Assembly (NCBI GenBank): GCA_019637645.1
Contig: JAHBVH010000136.1
Span: 1-8,492 of the forward strand
DNA: 8,492 bases
Reading direction: 5' to 3'
DNA from: Caldilineaceae bacterium
GTDB taxonomy: Bacteria > Chloroflexota > Anaerolineae > Caldilineales > Caldilineaceae
Below the pieces are notes generated by a model. That model was not told the DNA's origin. It saw only the letters and a program-made list of their open reading frames with translations, and made no database searches. The number at the start of each line of letters is the position of its first letter. Position 1 is the stretch's first letter. Positions 5,918 through 8,492 of the stretch are shown here, piece by piece. The position numbers and the translations under genes were made by a program.

Positions 5918-6198
5918 TTAGGTGCGCTTAACAAATGGAAGGTTTTTGACGCGCCCGCCAGAGAGGTAAAAGCCCGTAATTGTGCCGCTGGCATCGCGGG
6001 TAAAGAGTAGCTGGCTAGCCCACCAAAGGTTGCTTGCAAATTGGTCGGCTAAGGTGGGGAGCAGTGGAATATCACGGTGCCGCTGTAGCTGGATCACCAA
6101 GTTTTCATCTTGTAGGACAAATGAATATCATCATCCAAAGCCAACTGCCCCTGTTGGGCGAGCAAAACAATGGACGCAGCGGTAAATTGCAAGGATTC
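5918..6198 (-). pseudogene. Remnant of a serine beta-lactamase-family (class C / penicillin-binding-like) hydrolase
   Basis: Two pieces of a serine-hydrolase family protein lie next to each other in different frames. From about 6198 to 6127 the minus strand reads a segment containing LQFTAASIVLLAQQGQLALDD. This closely resembles the region just after the catalytic SxxK motif in beta-lactamase-family enzymes (SVSKQFTAASIVLLAQQGKLSLDDD). From 6127 to 5918 another frame reads YSFVLQDENLVIQ..., ending in FTRDASGTITGFYLSGGRVKNLPFVKRT and a stop, like the C-terminal beta-sheet domain of the same proteins. The roughly 300 residues between are gone, the frames do not join, and the SxxK positions read AESL, so it cannot be an active enzyme. 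There is no start or ribosome binding site; the left piece abuts the 3' end of the kinase-like gene. Recognition is from memory of the family, not a search. Confidence 0.7.
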
Positions 6199-7090
6199 AG
6201 CGACTATCATCAACCAACCAGGTCGTTAGCCGCGCACAGCGCATAGGATCTTCCGTGAAGCCAGCGCTCAGGGCCCAGAACCAATAGTCCACGCAACGAA
6301 CCAGGGTCCACGCCTGCGCTCGCCTATAATCTACCCCAGCCGCCTCCACTAAGAGCGCAAAGTGCTTTGCCAAGCCACCGCTGGCCTCGATTTCGTCTAA
6401 GCGTGTCCACAGTAGCTGGGCTAGCCCAAATTCAGGTTGCCCAACGGCGACCTTGGGATCGATAGCCAGCCATGGCTCACGCGCCCCGGCGAGAACGTCT
6501 TCATAGATCAGATCGTAATTCACCAACAACCTGCCCTCCTCTTGGGCAAGCTCACGTGCCAATGCCATGACCCGCTCTAACAAAGGCCGTGGCATTGGTT
6601 CGCCGTAGCGTCCCCAACGCTCCGGCAGAAGCGTCGCCATTGCCTGACCCATCACCGCGGTCGAACGGAAGCCAGCTGGTGCCGGAATCGCTAGTCGCCG
6701 CAATAGCTGCCCTGCAACCACAACGGCTTCGGTGACTGGCAACGTCCATAAAGAACGGGTGGCATCTAAACGTTCGAGGAGCAATGCGCCCAGGGTTGGC
6801 TCAGCGGCCAACAACTGAACGGCACCACGGCCCTGCCACGCCGCCAAAGCCGCGGCCTCCGCCTGCCCCGCTTCCTCTATCCAAGCCACCTTGAGGATAC
6901 AAGCTTCCCCCCTCCGCTGCACAGGCACGGTCAAGCCGAGATAGCCATGCCTTACTTCACCGTCAATAACCAACTGCCAGCGCGAACAGAGTTGATCAAC
7001 CACGTCCGGTAATTGGGCTAGCCACTGCCGCCCAGCTTCGCCTTCGCGCGCGATCGTTGATTGGATAAACGCAGATGGAATAGTGATCAT
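6197..7090 (-). CDS. Aminoglycoside/streptomycin/hydroxyurea phosphotransferase-family protein
   Basis: This 297-residue protein resembles the APH(6)/streptomycin 6-kinase family, enzymes that phosphorylate small hydroxyl-bearing substrates with ATP. The N-lobe shows Lys67 in CILKVAW as the likely ATP-binding lysine, and Glu78 may pair with it. The ALLLERL hinge is at 102-108. The catalytic loop reads VNYDLIYEDVL (190-200) with Asp193 as the likely base, followed by PWLAIDPK with Mg-binding Asp211. The usual HGDLHxxN pattern is altered: the motif His is Asn191 and the metal-binding Asn is Asp198. The ending (RCVDYWFWALSAGFTEDPMRC) is typical and full-length. I chose the ATG at 7090 because the N-terminus (IPSAF...GEAGRQWL) matches the family; I see no good ribosome binding site. 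It begins 18 nt after hemL, so it is probably co-transcribed and perhaps translationally coupled. The substrate cannot be told from sequence, and drug resistance should not be assumed. Confidence 0.85.
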   Translation of the reverse strand: MITIPSAFIQSTIAREGEAGRQWLAQLPDVVDQLCSRWQLVIDGEVRHGYLGLTVPVQRRGEACILKVAWIEEAGQAEAAALAAWQGRGAVQLLAAEPTLGALLLERLDATRSLWTLPVTEAVVVAGQLLRRLAIPAPAGFRSTAVMGQAMATLLPERWGRYGEPMPRPLLERVMALARELAQEEGRLLVNYDLIYEDVLAGAREPWLAIDPKVAVGQPEFGLAQLLWTRLDEIEASGGLAKHFALLVEAAGVDYRRAQAWTLVRCVDYWFWALSAGFTEDPMRCARLTTWLVDDSR

Positions 7091-7108
7091 CGGGTAGAAC
7101 CAGGCTGT

Positions 7109-8395
7109 TTACAGTTTGGCAAAGGCGCGGGTCACCGCTTTGATCGTCGCGCCAATTTCATCAGCGCCGTGGGCTAGGGAAAGAAAACCAGCCTCAAACT
7201 GGGAAGGAGCCAAATAGACCCCCTCTTCTAGCATCGCTTGGAAAAAGGCCGCGAAGCGTTGCGTATCGGCCACCTTCGCACTATTCCAGTCAGTGACAGG
7301 GCCTTTGGTAAAGAAGAAGCCAATCATCGTTCCAACTTGACTACACACAAGATCAATCTTAAATTCTGCCGCGGCGAGGGTTATCCCTTCGATCAACTTT
7401 GCGCCAGCCAGTTCCATCTGTTCCCACGCACCGGGCGCCTGGAGCAAGCGGAGCGTCTCGATCCCCGCCGTCATTGCGAGCGGATTGCCCGATAGGGTCC
7501 CCGCTTGATACATCGGCCCAAGGGGCGCGACCAACTGCATAATCTCGCGTCGCCCGCCATAGGCCCCCACCGGCAAGCCACCACCGATCACTTTGCCGAG
7601 CGCGGTGAGATCCGGTTTAATGTCATAGAGCGTTTGCGCGCCGCCCAAATGTACACGGAAGCCCGTCATAACTTCGTCAAAGATCAGGAGTGCGCCCGCC
7701 GCGGTGGTCACAGCCCGCAAGCCCTCTAGGAAACCAGCCACTGGTGGCACCAAGCCCATATTCCCCGCCACCGGTTCTACAATCACCGCGGCAATTTGCC
7801 CGCGGAATTCTTCAAAGAGGCGCTCGACCGCGGCCAGATCATTAAAGGGCGCGACGAGGGTATCCGCGGTCGTTGCTTGGGGCACGCCGGGCGAATCTGG
7901 TAAGCCGAGGGTGGCGACCCCAGAGCCCGCCTGCACCAACAACATATCGGCATGGCCGTGATAGTTCCCTTGGAATTTAATAATCTTATTGCGCCCCGTA
8001 AAGGCCCGTGCCAAACGCAAAACGCTCATGGTTGCTTCCGTACCGGAATTGACAAAGCGCAGCATCTCTATGTTAGGCATCAAATGCGTCACCAACTGTG
8101 CCAGCTCCACCTCTTGAGGACAAGGAGCACCATAGCTCGTGCCACGTGCGACAGCGTTTTGCAAGGCAGCCACCACGCGTGGATGAGCATGGCCTAAGAT
8201 CAAAGGCCCCCACGACAGCACATAGTCAATGTAACGATTGCCATCGACATCGACCAAGTATGCGCCTTCCCCATAATCAATAAAAAGCGGCTGACCACCG
8301 ACCGCCCGAAAAGCCCGGACCGGCGAATTAACCCCCCCTGGTAACCGCTGTTGCGCCTCGGCAAACAAGGCTTGTGAACGTTCGATGGTCAGCAT
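7109..8395 (-). CDS. hemL: Glutamate-1-semialdehyde 2,1-aminomutase
   Basis: This PLP-dependent enzyme converts glutamate-1-semialdehyde to 5-aminolevulinate, the common precursor of heme, chlorophyll and cobalamin, in the C5 (tRNA-Glu) pathway. The 428 residues are the normal length. Visible features are the N-terminal [13 protein letters not shown] (18-30), NSGTEA (116-121), YHGHAD (145-150), FDEVMTGFR (239-247) with the pyridine-nitrogen-binding Asp240, and the PLP lysine Lys268 in [16 protein letters not shown]. The end ([14 protein letters not shown]) is also typical. The ATG at 8395 has AAGGAG 5 nt upstream (8401-8406), placed inside the last codons of the overlapping upstream gene. Its presence implies that this organism makes 5-aminolevulinate from glutamate rather than from glycine and succinyl-CoA. 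The upstream neighbour acts late in the same pathway. I see nothing missing. Confidence 0.97.
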   Translation of the reverse strand: MLTIERSQALFAEAQQRLPGGVNSPVRAFRAVGGQPLFIDYGEGAYLVDVDGNRYIDYVLSWGPLILGHAHPRVVAALQNAVARGTSYGAPCPQEVELAQLVTHLMPNIEMLRFVNSGTEATMSVLRLARAFTGRNKIIKFQGNYHGHADMLLVQAGSGVATLGLPDSPGVPQATTADTLVAPFNDLAAVERLFEEFRGQIAAVIVEPVAGNMGLVPPVAGFLEGLRAVTTAAGALLIFDEVMTGFRVHLGGAQTLYDIKPDLTALGKVIGGGLPVGAYGGRREIMQLVAPLGPMYQAGTLSGNPLAMTAGIETLRLLQAPGAWEQMELAGAKLIEGITLAAAEFKIDLVCSQVGTMIGFFFTKGPVTDWNSAKVADTQRFAAFFQAMLEEGVYLAPSQFEAGFLSLAHGADEIGATIKAVTRAFAKL

Positions 8396-8492
8396 GACAT
8401 CTCCTTGCGTTGTAGATAAGCGGCAGCAGCTTGGGCCGCGGTTTCACCTTCATGAATACAGTCCGGCAGGCCCACTCCACGATAGGCCGCCC
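8389..8492 (-). CDS. hemY: Protoporphyrinogen oxidase (HemY/HemG-type FAD enzyme), C-terminal fragment at window edge
   Basis: Only the last 33 codons and the stop are inside the window. They read [20 protein letters not shown] followed by an Ala-rich tail ending QRKEMSC. The [13 protein letters not shown] stretch is the characteristic C-terminal FAD-contacting segment of oxygen-dependent protoporphyrinogen oxidase, which converts protoporphyrinogen IX to protoporphyrin IX. Its TGA (8391-8389) overlaps the hemL start by 7 nt (ATGCTGA), so the two genes are in one transcript and probably translationally coupled. The call rests on a short but distinctive motif; another amine-oxidase-family FAD enzyme is possible. 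Confidence 0.75.
   Translation of the reverse strand, partial: AAYRGVGLPDCIHEGETAAQAAAAYLQRKEMSC

Noticed and set aside
5788..6039. Minus-strand open frame overlapping the recombinase end and the repeat cluster.
   Set aside because: It crosses the hairpin and the recombinase 3' end and shows no recognisable protein features. The beta-lactamase-like signal in this area is in another frame.

Overview
The window looks like bacterial chromosome, with short intergenic gaps, AAGGAG-type ribosome binding sites and moderately high G+C. The gene content (a pstS-C-A-B-B cluster, a protoporphyrinogen-oxidase/hemL pair, a streptomycin-kinase-like phosphotransferase and a decayed serine beta-lactamase-family gene) is compatible with a member of the Chloroflexota. 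That assignment is an impression from protein flavour, not a proof.

Left part (1-4449, minus strand): a high-affinity phosphate import operon read right to left as pstS, pstC, pstA and two different pstB-type ATPases. Gaps between the first four genes are 8-18 nt. The two ATPase genes are separated by 116 nt that contain a 15-bp tandem repeat. The main point of interest is that the two ATPases carry complementary defects. The first (910-1668) lacks the Q-loop glutamine and the catalytic glutamate but has a normal LSGGQ signature. The second (2-793) has all its ATP-binding and catalytic residues but a broken signature (LNPGQ). As a heterodimer they would form one canonical and one degenerate ATP site, a layout known from heterodimeric ABC exporters.

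Middle (4450-4776): a divergent control region. It holds a likely pstS promoter whose -35 box overlaps a 7-3-7 palindrome, and on the other strand a likely promoter for a tyrosine recombinase gene. The predicted transcription start of that gene falls inside a perfect 15-7-15 inverted repeat, which has the geometry of a tyrosine-recombinase core site or an operator. The recombinase (4777-5856, plus strand) keeps its full catalytic set and stands alone.

Right part (5857-8492): a repeat/hairpin region separates the recombinase from a convergent minus-strand unit. That unit reads, from the right edge, the 3' end of a protoporphyrinogen oxidase gene, hemL (overlapping it by 7 nt), an aminoglycoside/streptomycin-kinase-family gene, and then a small internally deleted remnant of a serine beta-lactamase-family gene. 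Protoporphyrinogen oxidase and HemL act in the same tetrapyrrole pathway. The kinase-like gene appears to be co-transcribed with them.
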